In this document: piece after piece, positions 21,421 through 31,463 of the stretch
Layout of the letters: each line of letters opens with the position of its first letter
How positions within the stretch are numbered: position 1 is the first letter of the stretch
Assembly (NCBI GenBank): GCA_905221605.1
Contig: CAJNDS010000002.1
Location: forward strand, 1-64,000
DNA: 64,000 nt
Source: Symbiodinium natans
Taxonomy: Eukaryota > Sar > Dinophyceae > Suessiales > Symbiodiniaceae
Direction of reading: 5' to 3'
The notes under the pieces: model-generated
What the model saw: only the letters and a program-made list of their open reading frames with translations
Told to the model about the DNA's origin: nothing
Database searches by the model: none
Position numbers and translations under genes: made by a program

Positions 21421-21492
21421 CCTGGCGCCCAGCATCAGCAGCTTTATCGGCGCAGCCACTGCAGCCTCTCGGTTCTTCAGCAGGCGAGAGCC
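21421..21492 (-). CDS. Exon of left telomeric-intron gene
   Basis: A 72-nt exon (24 codons, phase 0-0) between GTAATTCAG and GTGTAGGG. It reads SRLLKNREAAVAAPIKLLML then GAR. Could join directly to LLGRLSPLESAR of the next exon. Confidence 0.65.
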
Positions 21493-22195
21493 CTGAATTA
21501 CGCGAGCCCCCCTTTGGTTACCCTAGACGACGATATGGAACATGCTGAAACCCTAAACCCCAAACCCTTAAACCCTTAAACCCTTAAACCCCTAAACCCT
21601 AAACCCTAGACCCCAATATGCTGAGGCCAAAGCCCCAAACCAAATAAAGCAGCAGCATGCCTCTGATAGAAGCCACCTAAGGGAAAACCCTTGCAGGGCT
21701 AAGGGTTCAGGAACTACTTGGAGGTTCATGGGCTTAGGGTTTAGGGTTTAGGGTTTAGGGTTTAGGGTTTAGGGTTTAGGGGCTCCGGAAAGTCTAAACG
21801 ATCTTTGGCCCAAAGCTCAAAAGTCCCAGTACACGCCGAACTTCATCCCGAAGAGCAATTCAAGACTTAACGAAGTAGATCCTTCAAACATGCTCAAACT
21901 TACTTAATAGCCCCACGGGAAGAACACAAATGCTGGCCTGAGTACACCCCCTAGACCCCAAAAAACAGCATAGCTGAGGTAGCGCCAGTGGGAACACTTA
22001 GCTACGCGAGCGCTCGCTATACGAACCCTGACTCTCAACCCTAAACCCTAAACCCTAAACCCAAACCCTAAACCCTAAACCCTAAACCCTAAACCCTAAA
22101 CTCTTAAGCTTAAGCCTGAGTGCTCAGCTTAAGCCTTCTTACGTACAGGAGCGTACCACACCTTGACGGGAATGTAAACACATGACCTTCTAAGT

Positions 22196-24553
22196 CTTAC
22201 CTAGAGGTAAATGGTAATTATAGAATATAATTACAGCCATTTACAGGTAAGTGCATGTCTGTATACAAATATTCTTTAATATTTCTATAGACAGTACTGT
22301 CAGTATTAATACAAGTATTATTGTTAGCCCTAAACCCAGGTCATCAAACCCGGATCAGAAAATGGACCCTCGAGTGCTCGTGGCCAGCCAAAGGCCTTGG
22401 AGCCAAAAATTACTCGGGAACAGCGCGTTTTTCTTTGTCTGGCCTTGCTAAACCGTGGTGGAAGCCAAAAATTACTCCAAAGCAGTGCGTTTCTCTTTGT
22501 GTGGCTTGTCTGAAGCTCTTTCGAAGGTCTGAAAAGCTCTTTCGAAGGTCTGAAGGAGGCTGAAAGCTTTTTCGAAGGTCCCAGGGAGGCTCCGTGAGGG
22601 GTACCCCAGGATTCGGGAAAAATGGCTCGATTCCTAGTTAATTTTAAATAGATTTTAAATAGCGGAAATTACCCCCTGATTTTCTAAAATTCTGGTCTTC
22701 TTGTCAGTAGCCCAGGAGAAGGTGAGCTCCCCTCTGCCTTGTCAAACCCGGATCAGAAAATAGACCCTCGAGTGCTCGTGGCCAGCCAAAGGCCTTGGAG
22801 CCAAAAATTACTCGGGAACAGCGCGTTTTTCTTTGTCTGGCCTTGCTAAACCGTGGTGGAAGCCAAAAATTACTCCAAAACAGTGCGTTTCTCTTTGTGT
22901 GGCTTGTCTGAAGCTCTTTCGAAGGTCTGAAAAGCTCTTTCGAAGGTCTGAAGGAGCTGAAAGCTTTTTCGAGATCCCAGGGAGGCTCCGTGAGGGGTAC
23001 CCCAGGATTCGGGAAAAATGGCTCGATTCCTAGTTAATTTTAAATAGATTTTAAATAGCGGAAATTACCCCCTGATTTTCTAAAATTCTGGCCTTCTTGT
23101 CAGTAGCCCAGGAGAAGGTAAGCTCCCCTCTGCCTTGTCAAACCCGGATCAGAAAATAGACCCTCGAGTGCTCGTGGCCAGCCAAAGGCCTTGGAGCCAA
23201 AAATTACTCGGGAACAGCGCGTTTTTCTTTGTCTGGCCTTGCTAAACCGTGGTGGAAGCCAAAAATTACTCCAAAACAGTGCGTTTCTCTTTGTGTGGCT
23301 TGTCTGAAGCTCTTTCGAAGGTCTGAAGGAAGGCTGAAAGCTTTTTTGAAGGTCCCAAGGAGGCTCCGTGAGGGGTACCCCAGGATTCGGGAAAAATGGC
23401 TCGATTCCTAGTTAATTTTAAATAGATTTTAAATAGCGGAAATTACCCCCTGATTTTCTAAAATTCTGGCCTTCTTGTCAGTAGCCCAGGAGAAGGTGAG
23501 CTCCCCTCTGCTTTGTCAAACCCGGATCAGAAAATGGACCCTCGAGTGCTCGTGGCCAGCCAAAGGCCTTGGAGCCAAAAATTACTTGGGAACAGCGCGT
23601 TTTTTTTTGTCTGGCCTCGCTAAATCGTGTTGGAAGCCAAAAATTACTCCAAAACAGTGCGTTTCTCTTTGCGTGGCCTCTCTGAAGCTCTTTCGAAGGT
23701 CTGAAGGAGGCTGAAAGCTTTTTTGAAGGTCCCAGGGAGGCTCCGTGGGGGGTACCCCAAGATTCGGGAAAAATGGCTCGATTCCCAATTAATTTAAAAT
23801 AGATTTTATATGGCGGAAATTACCCCCTCATTTTCTAAAATTCTGGCCTTCTTGTGGGGATAGCCCAGGAGAGGGTAAGCCACCCTAAGCACCAGTCAAA
23901 CCCGGATCAAAAAATGGACCCTCGAGTGCTCGTGGCCAGCCAAAGGCCTTGGAGCCAAAAATTACTCGGGAACAGCGCGTTTTTCTTTGTCTGGCCTTGC
24001 TAAATCGTGGTTGAAGCCAAAAATGAAGCCCAGTCAAACCCGGATCAAAAAACGGACCCTCGAGTGCTCGTGGCCAGCCAAATGCCTGTAGCCAAAAATT
24101 ACTCGGGAACAGCGCGTTTTTCCTTGTCTGGCCTTGCTAAATGGCTTCTCTGAAGCCACCCTAAGCCCCAGTCAAACCCGGATCAAAAAATGGACCCTCG
24201 AGTGCTCGTGGCCAGCCAAATGCCTGGAGCCAAAAATTACTCGGGAACAACACGTTTTTCTTTGTCTGGCCTTGCTAAATCGTGCTTGGGGCCAAAAATT
24301 ACTCCAAAACAGTGCGTTTCTTTGTGTGTGGTCTCTTTAAGTGCGTTTTTCTTTGTCTGGCCTTTCTAAATCGTGCTTGGAGCCAAAAATTACTCCAAAA
24401 CAAGGCGTTTTTCTGTGTGGAGTACCCCACAGGAGGGGGTAAGCCCCCCTAAGCCACCCAAAGGCCTTAGCAAGCCGACTTTCTAGTCTTACCTAGAAGT
24501 AAATGGTAATTATGGAACATAATTACAGCCATTTACTGTGTAAGTGCATGGTC
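22196..24553. repeat. Satellite block bounded by paired hairpins
   Basis: The same palindromic text (CTTACCTAGA-GTAAATGG, AATTATA/TATAATTA, CCATTTAC) occurs at 22196-22256 and 24485-24553 in direct orientation, at either edge of the satellite at 22344-24470. The outer flanks also carry TTAAGC palindromes (22103-22136 and 24609-24631). Confidence 0.65.
22344..24470 (+). repeat. 378-398 bp tandem satellite
   Basis: The unit begins TCAAACCCGGATCA and recurs at 22344, 22742, 23138, 23516 and 23896, then at 24034 and 24172 with shortened 138-bp units. Each unit contains ATTACTCGGGAACAGCGCG and, in full units, GCTCTTTCGAAGGTCTGAA, itself sometimes doubled. Open frames (SWPAKGLGAKNY...) follow the repeat and are not taken as genes. 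Confidence 0.9.
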
Positions 24554-24814
24554 TTTTGTTTCTCACATTTTCTGTAATCTCTTTACCAGACACTATTATC
24601 AATATTAGCGACGCTTAAGAACTTAAGCGTCCTACAGATGCTTTGGGTGGCATCCTGGGGTGGGAGAAAGTAGAGCTCCATGTACATGACGGAACTCTTT
24701 TGCGCTGAAGGTTTCGGACGTCCGTCTCTCTTTCCATACACTACGCATGTTAAATCGACAAGCCCTAAACCCTAAACCCTAAACCCTAAACCCTAAACCC
24801 TAAACCCTCCCAAC

Positions 24815-24886
24815 CTCGGCCGCTGGCTCTGCCATGCCCTGGAGCCCCTGATCCCGGCCGATGATGGCTTCGAGGGCATGGACCAC
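24815..24886 (-). CDS. Exon of left telomeric-intron gene
   Basis: A 72-nt exon, phase 0-0, acceptor ACACAAGAG, donor GTTGGGAGGGTTTAGGG. It reads VVHALEAIIGRDQGLQGMAE then PAAE. The opposite strand also has an open frame (WLCHALEPLIPADDGFEG), but without splice sites. Confidence 0.5.
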
Positions 24887-24911
24887 CTCTTGTGTTCTTG
24901 GTTTCTTCTTT

Positions 24912-25013
24912 GGTTTAGGGTTTAGGGTTTAGGGTTTAGGGTTTAGGGTTTAGGGTTTAGGGTTTAGGGTTTAGGGTTTAGGGTTTAGGGTTTAGGGTTT
25001 AGGGTTTAGGGTT
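24912..25013 (+). repeat. TTTAGGG array
   Basis: About 14 consecutive perfect units. Confidence 0.95.
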
Positions 25014-25235
25014 CAGCATCTCAAGTCCGAGCATTCACTAGTCAAGCAGCTTGTCAAGCGTTGGAAAAAAACCCACCCGCCCACGAAACCCATAACATTG
25101 AGAAAATACAAAGTTCACTCAATACATTCCTAGTAGTTAGTTTTTAACGGACCCAAAACCCGAAATCTAATCTAAGGCCCACAATAGGCCCTTTATGCTC
25201 TTAGGGCCTTAAACCCTACGGTTTAGAAGCCCCTA

Positions 25236-25970
25236 TCGGTGAAGGCTCGGTTTTGGTCCAAAATCCACAGAACGAGAGGCTCGATTTCAGTACTAAAAAA
25301 CCGCATTTTTAACTGGGACCCGGGCCGATCCTGGGGTCCCCCCTCATTTGGGGTGTTTTTGGAGGCAAACTTTCCCTCTCAAGGGGGGGTCGGAGTTTGA
25401 GGCAAGCGGGGGTCTACGAAGACTATTTTGCTTTTAAAATTGAAAAGTGCGACCCCCCCTTGACCAAAGCTAGGCTGTGAAAAGGTCGCAGGAGCGTTCA
25501 TCAGAACTGAGGGAAAAATCCTGAAACACATTGAAAAACTTTCAAAAACTTTACAAAACATTGAACAATTTGAAAAACCTTGAAAAGCCTTGAAAAACTT
25601 GAAATTCTTGAAACCGGTGAAGGCTCGGTTTGGTCAAAAACCCAGAAAACGAGAGGCCACCCAGAACCGTCGATTTCAGTACTAAAAAATCGCATTTTTA
25701 ACTGGGACCCGGGCCGATCCGGGGGTCCCCCTCATTTGGGGTGCTTTTGGAGGCAAACTTTCCCTCTCAAGGGGGGGGTCGGAGTTTGAGGCAAGGGGGG
25801 TCTCCGAAGACTATTTTGCCTTTAAAATTGAAAAATACGACCCCCCTTGACCAAAACTAGGCTGTGAAAAGGTCGCGGGGCGGCCTTTATCAGAATTGAG
25901 TGCTACAAGCCCTGAAACATTCTGAAAAACATTGAAAAACCTTGAAAAACTCAGGGAAAAGGAATTCACC
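25236..25970 (+). repeat. Two-copy tandem repeat, period 378
   Basis: CGGTGAAGGCTCGGTTT starts at 25237 and 25615 and the following text (ACCCGGGCCGATCC, CAAACTTTCCCTCTCAAGG, TGACCAAA-CTAGGCTGTGAA) matches in both. The period resembles the nearby satellite, but the sequence differs. Confidence 0.85.
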
Positions 25971-25971
25971 A

Positions 25972-26190
25972 TTGCCCACTTTTGAGGCCGAAATTCACCA
26001 TTGCCCATCACCGTTGCCCACTTTCGAGGCCAGGAAAGTTGCCCACTTTTGAAGCCAGGAAAGTCACCGTTGCCCACTTTTGAGGCCAGGAAAGTCACCG
26101 TTGCCCACGTCACCGTTGCCCACTTTTGAGGCCAGGAAATGCACCGTTGCCCACTCTTTTGAGGCCGAAAATCACCGTTGCCCACTTTTG
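25972..26190 (+). repeat. ~31-bp minisatellite (CACCGTTGCCCACTTTTGAG)
   Basis: Seven or eight imperfect units of CACCGTTGCCCACTTTTGAG plus GCCAGGAAAGT. Confidence 0.9.
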
Positions 26191-26323
26191 AATTAGGGTT
26201 TAAATTCATTATGATAAAGGGGTTTAGGGTTTAGGGTTTAGGGTTTAGGGTTTAGGGTTTAGGGTTTAGGGTTTAGGGTTTAGCGTTGTTCTTGATTTTT
26301 CTTTCCGTAAAAAACACTTTTTA

Positions 26324-26650
26324 ATGCTTAGAAATATATATTTTAATTGTTGCTTGTGTCTCTGGTTTCTGATTTCTTGTTTTATGTTTGCTTTTATCTC
26401 TTCTCTTGTTTTTGCTTGTGCCTGTGTTTGTCGTTTTTCGTTTTTGTTTTTTTTATACTTGTGTTTATGTTTGCTTTTGTTTTTGTGTTTGTTTGTATTT
26501 CGGCTTCGGCTTTGTATTTCTGCTGTTTGTGTGTTTGTCTGCTTCTATGTCTGTTTCTTCGCTTGCCTTTTGTTTGAGTTTTTGTCTTTGTGTGTTGATT
26601 GGTTGGATTGTTCGTTGGTTTCTGTTTTTCGGATCGCGTTGGCTTTCTGA
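26324..26650 (+). other. T-rich low-complexity stretch
   Basis: Strongly strand-asymmetric TTTGTNTTTG sequence. Two or three plus frames are open and predict only F, L, C, V residues, as does the antisense frame with K, T, N, Q. I regard the frames as compositional. Confidence 0.6.
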
Positions 26651-26852
26651 GGAGATGATGCCGGCAGCCCTTACGTCTCTTTATGCCAGTTGCCATAGCT
26701 ACACAATCCCCAACCCTCTAGACCCGCAAGCCGCTAAACTAGACCTCCAAACCTAAACTTTCAACCCTTAACCCTTAAACCCCAAACGCTTACTAACTTC
26801 TAGTGTGTGGGGTTGCTGGCACACCCGAAACCCTGCACCCTCTAGGTTGCAG

Positions 26853-26931
26853 GTACGGTCTGCGGTTGGGAGTGCGAGGTGTGGCGTTTAGGCTGGTGGA
26901 GGGACCTCTTGCTTGGCACCAGACCCAAAAC
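26853..26931 (+). CDS. Possible exon of a plus-strand gene
   Basis: After TCTAGGTTGCAG the frame reads YGLRLGVRGVAFRLVEGPLA then WHQ. The 3' boundary is unclear (GACCC would be a GA donor). Similar in pattern to the exon at 27232. Confidence 0.4.
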
Positions 26932-27056
26932 TCCCCACACCTGAAACACCCTAAAAGCCCTATAAGGAAACTCAAAAGCAACCTTCAAAACCATAACAAA
27001 AAAACAAGTAGAAATCTGCAGAAAAACAAATGAAAACCCCTGAAAGCTCGCAACAG

Positions 27057-27140
27057 TTCTTCCTTGTGCGTCCGCGGCGCTCGCTGAAAGACGCGCTCCT
27101 GGAATGTTCCTGGACTCGCGGAAAAGGGCCCACGCAATAC
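27057..27140 (+). CDS. Exon of a plus-strand gene
   Basis: An 84-nt exon (28 codons) with acceptor GCAACAG and donor GTGTCGGGGTTTAGGG. It reads FFLVRPRRSLKDALLECSWT then RGKGPTQY. Opposite in strand to almost all other exons in the window. Confidence 0.6.
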
Positions 27141-27231
27141 GTGTCGGGGTTTAGGGTTTAGGGTTTGGGGGTTTGGGGGTTTAGGGTTTCGGGTTTAGGG
27201 TGCAGGGTTTAGGGCTTGGGCGGTTTTCAAG

Positions 27232-27314
27232 CACCTAGAACTTCCTGAAATGGAAGGGAAAGTGTTCGCATTGGGAGTTGCCTTCAGAGAGCTCCCAAGG
27301 CCCTTGGATGAAAA
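27232..27314 (+). CDS. Exon of a plus-strand gene
   Basis: An 83-nt exon after a 91-bp intron made of TTTAGGG variants; acceptor GGTTTTCAAG, donor GTAGGT. It reads LELPEMEGKVFALGVAFREL then PRPLDEK. Confidence 0.6.
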
Positions 27315-27461
27315 GTAGGTTGCCGAAAACGACTGAACCTCCCCATCAGGGCAGGTCCGGTGCTTTCCTGTTTTCCTAAACACTAAACCCTAAACCCTAA
27401 ACCCTAAACCCTAAATCCCAAACCCCAAACCGGAAGGGAAGGGTTCGGGTTTAGGGTTTAG

Positions 27462-27546
27462 TCTGGCCGGAGGTCTCTCCAAGGACGGCCACAGATGCAG
27501 CTCCTCCCGCTGCGGCCAGCAAGCCTCAACGCCGGAAATCGCTTGA
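27462..27546 (+). CDS. Probable terminal exon of the plus-strand gene
   Basis: The acceptor is TTTAG of a telomeric unit. In phase it reads LAGGLSKDGHRCSSSRCGQQ then ASTPEIA and a TGA stop. Another frame runs to a TAG near 27,578 (SKPQRRKSLERIGVFMG), so the end is not certain. Confidence 0.45.
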
Positions 27547-27577
27547 GAGAATCGGTGTTTTCATGGGCTGTTAGTTG

Positions 27578-29170
27578 GCCTAAACCCTAAACCCTGAACC
27601 CTGAACCCTAAACCCTAAACCCTAAGCAATTCAACCCTAAACCCTGAACCTTAAAGCCGATTCCTGAGCCGTTGACAAGGTGTGAGGAAGCTTCAGGGCC
27701 TTAGGGTTCTCTTTAGGGTTAGGGTTTAGGGTTTAGGGTTAAGGGTTCAGGGTTCAGGGTTCACGGTTTAGGGTTTAAGGTAGACATCACAGGGGTTTAG
27801 GGACTAGGGTTCGGGGTTTGGGGTTCAGAGTTCAGGGTTTGGGGCATAAGGTCAGGGTTTAGGGTTTAGGGTTTAGGGTTTAGGGTTTAGGGTTTAGGGT
27901 TTAGGGTTTAGGGTTTAGGGTTTAGGGCTTAGGGTTTAGGGTTTGGGGCTTGCGGTTCAGGGTCTGAGGCGCCTACTTTTGTAATTAGAACCGGATGGGT
28001 TGCATGTGTTGCCACGTGTCGCGTCAAACCCAAAAAACCTAAACCCGAACACCCCGAACACCCCAAGGCAACAAACCCCCCAAACCGAAACCCTGAACCA
28101 TCAAATCCCTAAACATGTGAATCCGTTGTCTGGTATCCTTGGGGAACTAAAGGTTAACCGCTGTGATGGTAAAAGGAATATAAGACCCCAAAAAGAATAA
28201 AGATTCCCGACTCTACTACTAAGCTTAAACACTCAGAACATCAAGAAGAAGATCAGACAATCAGGCTTTCAGAATGATCCGGGGGTTGAGTCCCAATCAG
28301 GGTCCCTTCTACAAAGCGAACCTCCCAAAAGCACTGCCAAGTTGGAGGTTACCTAGTCTACTATTAAGTAAGGCCCCTGAAGCCTTACTACTAGTTGCTT
28401 GAGAACACCCCAAGAAATAATCCTCCTTGTAAGGGCAATATCGGATTTGTTTAATGTTTTTTGGGTTTCTTAAGCAAATAGTAGCTAAAACTCCCCAACC
28501 AAGAATTGCTTAGCGCGTCATTCTTGAGATCCCAAGCTTCTACTCGAGGCTCCTGGGGTAAATGGAGAGAACTAACACTAAACCCCTAAACCCTAACACA
28601 CAGAGACCCTAAACCCGAAACCCCAGCCCCTAAACCCTGAACCCTAAACCCTAATCAACACCTGAAACCCACAACCCCCATTGTTCTGACACCCACAAAA
28701 CCCCTAAGCCCCAAAACCCTGAACATCCTACAGCCCTGAACCCTAATGTTGTAATCTGATTAGTGTGGGCCCCCGGAATTGTGAAAAAAACCGAAAAACT
28801 ATTCAGAGGGATCTATTTGAGGAGGACCCCCGGAATTGTGAACAAAAAAATCGGGCGATGCAAAATTTCAGCCAGGCTAAACATCCTAAAACCCACAAAC
28901 CCTGAACCCTACACCCTAAACCCTAAAACGCACAAACCCGCAACCCTACAACGCGTTTTGTTAATTTTTTTTCTTTTTGGGGGGGGGGGGGTCATTGCAT
29001 GGGACCCTAGGGGAATACTACTAGTAATACTTCCGACCCCTATAGTAAACCAGGACACCCTAAGCCCTAAACCCTAAACCCTGAACCCTAAACCCTAAAC
29101 CCTAAACCCTAAACCCTGAACCCTAAACCCTAAACCCTGAACCCTAAACCCTAAACCCTAAACCCGAAAC
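27578..29170. other. Telomeric arrays and unique spacer
   Basis: Degenerate arrays at 27715-27960 and a CCCTAAA/CCCTGAA array at 29050-29168. The 28000-29040 interval is unique, A/C-rich and without a supported exon. Two copies of CCCCCGGAATTGTGAA at 28770 and 28827 are a short local duplication. Confidence 0.5.
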
Positions 29171-29249
29171 CCGGACCAGTGGCGTTGACGACCTGGACCA
29201 ACTCCCACCCTTCGTACTTGCGCATGCGGATGAGGTTCAGGAAGTGGTC
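29171..29249 (-). CDS. Exon of a telomeric-intron gene
   Basis: A 79-nt exon between AAGCAAG and GTTTCGGG, reading DHFLNLIRMRKYEGWELVQV then VNATGP, clearly protein-like. About 23 bp of its acceptor edge are repeated at 29369-29391 beyond a TTTAGGG block. Confidence 0.65.
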
Positions 29250-29391
29250 CTTGCTTGGGGTGTAGGGTTTAGGGTTTAGGATTTAGGGTTTAGGGTTTAG
29301 GGTTTAGGGGTTAGGGGCTTAGGTTTTCGGGTTTGGGGTTTGGGGTTTGGGGTTTGGGGTTTGGGGTTTGAGGTTCAGGAAATGGGCCTTG

Positions 29392-30225
29392 TGTAGCGTT
29401 TCAGGGTTCAGGGTTTCGGGTTTGAGGTTTTACAGTAGGAGGGTTTGGGGTTTTGAGCGGCTTTAGGTTTAGGTTTAAACGCAGGAGTATATAACCCCTT
29501 CCCCCTAATACAAGACCCCCCCCCAACTTTAAATACTATTTTTCCCGGACCCTGCCGGCACCCAGCCCAATACTAAACCTGTTTGAGAATTGAGCCATTA
29601 CTGTTTCAGGGTTTAGGGCTGAAGGCTGACAGGATTAGGACTCAGGGCTCAGGGCTTAGAGGGTTTAAGGCTTTGGTTAGGCTTCGGAATTCAGGTTTTA
29701 GGGTTCAGCCCCCCCCCCCCCCCCCCCCTAATTTTTAATATTTCTAGCCCAGGCGGATTTCAGATAGGGGGGGGGATTTAGAATTAATGAGGGGGAAGGG
29801 ATTACTACGAATTCGTCGTTGAAGATGCAATACCTTGCTCCAGCAGTATCTCCAAGCGTGGCTACGCCGCCCTGGCGTGAATGTATGCCCCCGCGCAGCC
29901 GGCGAAGAAGCGCAATCGAGCACAGGGAATCTTGTGCTCGATCCAGGTCTTGGGGTTTCGTTTGTGCCAGTCGAGTTCTGCCGCGCAAGAAGCTTGCAGC
30001 TGCCTTCCGCTTGGAGGACAGCCACAGAACTGCAAAGAGGACGGGGAAGAAGCTTTCTTTTCCCTCTTTAGCCCGGCGCGTGCAGTGCAAGCAGCTGCGA
30101 TCCGATTGGGCTCTGTGAGTCTGTGAGATCTTGTGTCCTGGCAGAAGCTACCTGGACACCGCCGCAACAGCGCAACATCTTAGGGTATATAGCTACATGG
30201 CCTCTTAGTATCTATACTCCCCTTG
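29392..30225. other. Junction region left of mobile block 1
   Basis: Degenerate telomeric repeat to about 29700, a 20-base C tract at 29709-29728, then about 450 bp of GC-rich sequence open in several frames. Nothing recognised. The GCGGCNCRACCGC motif of the adjoining block is absent here. Confidence 0.5.
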
Positions 30226-30271
30226 CAAGGTAGGCCGTTTTAGTTATCGGACTTACTGAGAACTTAGCAAA

Positions 30272-30338
30272 GTTACAGGACTTGTCTTGGACTTATCTTG
30301 ACCTTATCTTGAACTTATCTTGAACTTATCTCGAGCCT
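30272..30338 (+). repeat. Left subterminal CTTATCTTGAA repeats
   Basis: Five imperfect 11-12 bp units CTTATCTTGAA. A matching set is at 40796-40858 in the same orientation. Confidence 0.75.
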
Positions 30339-30487
30339 GATATCAAACAAAATAAGTTCGGGATAACTTCTCTATATAAGTGGTTGCCGTTTTTTTCATA
30401 TACACTGCGATTTCTTTCTACATCAAAGTTTCCTTTCAAAAAGGCACCCCACAGCAGGAAAGCGCACCGCCCTCTGCGATCGACCGC

Positions 30488-30650
30488 CATGTCAAAGAAT
30501 GCGTGTGACAAGTTGCAACATGTGTGTATAACAGCGGCTCGACCGCCAACTCTCAAACTGCGGATCGACCGCCATGGAATGCATGTGACAAGTTGCAACA
30601 TGTGTGTATAACGGCGGCTCGACCGCCAACTCTCAACCAGTTATTATGCG
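30488..30650 (+). repeat. ~82-bp tandem duplication with GCGGCTCGACCGC
   Basis: GTGACAAGTTGCAACATGTG through GACCGCCAACTCTCAA occurs twice; each copy contains the 13-bp motif (30534-30546, 30614-30626). Confidence 0.85.
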
Positions 30651-30855
30651 TGCTGCCGCGTGCTCACGCATTTTTCACCGCAGGATGGTGATGTGTGCCT
30701 CTTCGGGCCAGAACCAGGAAACGGCATGCAAGGCAGCGAGCTCAGGCCCCTCGACCACACGCTGCTCTCCACCACGCTGGCAGGTGACGGCGCAACACGT
30801 CTGGGAAACCTTGCTTGCGATGTTTAAACTTTAAACCAAGTTGAACAACAAAACG

Positions 30856-31296
30856 CTATAGAGGAAAAATGTGGTGTGCCAGGCCAGAAGCAATGGGCAG
30901 TTGCTGAACCAGCAGTTGGACGCCATGCGCACGCTGCAAGCACAATCGAACCAAGTAAAAGTTGCTGCCGCAGATCGCCACATCATCCCTTCGAAAGAGT
31001 CGGCCGTTCAACTGGCACTTCGTGCTGGCGGTGCCTTCCAAGCCCAACTCGGCCCGAACCGTATCGGCTGCGATGAGAGGCGGCAACAACCGCGTTGCAT
31101 CCGCAGCATCCATCAAATCAAATCTTTGTTGGGAGAGCATTGTCCGAAGCAGACTCATTGACAAAGCGCCTGTGCCATGCTTGAATAGAGAAGCATGGTC
31201 ATTCGCGATGCGTCTCTTGTATCGCCTGTGCCGCGACTCGGCCGGAAACATGTCCACATATACTCCCAGCTGTCCAAGTTGGCTTGGATGATGCAA
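30856..31296 (-). CDS. Probable C-terminal part of transposase-like protein
   Basis: An open frame without its own ATG (it opens at a TTG) reading VDMFPAESRHRRYKRRIAND and continuing hydrophilic and Leu-rich to a stop at 30856. The F-P-x-E-x-x-H-R-x-x-K pattern near the start resembles the C-terminal region of KDZ/Tnp2-like transposases. It probably continues the ORF at 31464-32705 across an intron or frameshift; a third frame (LAQLEAAQAAHQAAFAAAYP) bridges part of the gap at about 31390-31480. Confidence 0.5.
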   Translation of the reverse strand: MHHPSQLGQLGVYVDMFPAESRHRRYKRRIANDHASLFKHGTGALSMSLLRTMLSQQRFDLMDAADATRLLPPLIAADTVRAELGLEGTASTKCQLNGRLFRRDDVAICGSNFYLVRLCLQRAHGVQLLVQQLPIASGLAHHIFPL

Positions 31297-31463
31297 ACGA
31301 AAGTGGTGCTTGGGTCTATACGCGCCTCAGCACGGAAAGCAAAAAGAAAAAACACATTTTCCACATGCATAAACTAAAACATTTTCAGGTTTCAATAATC
31401 ACACTCCGGACCCTGCCTGGGTACGCCGCAGCGAAGGCAGCCTGGTGGGCAGCCTGCGCGGCC

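Noticed and set aside
22251-24340. ORFs reading SWPAKGLGAKNY and similar
   Set aside because: They recur with each satellite unit and are interrupted differently in each copy.
22344-24470. CRISPR-like array
   Set aside because: Units are hundreds of bases long without unique spacers; this is a satellite.
26324-26756. Hydrophobic ORF that could be a multi-pass membrane protein
   Set aside because: The DNA is T-rich low complexity, overlapping frames are equally open, and the residues follow composition.
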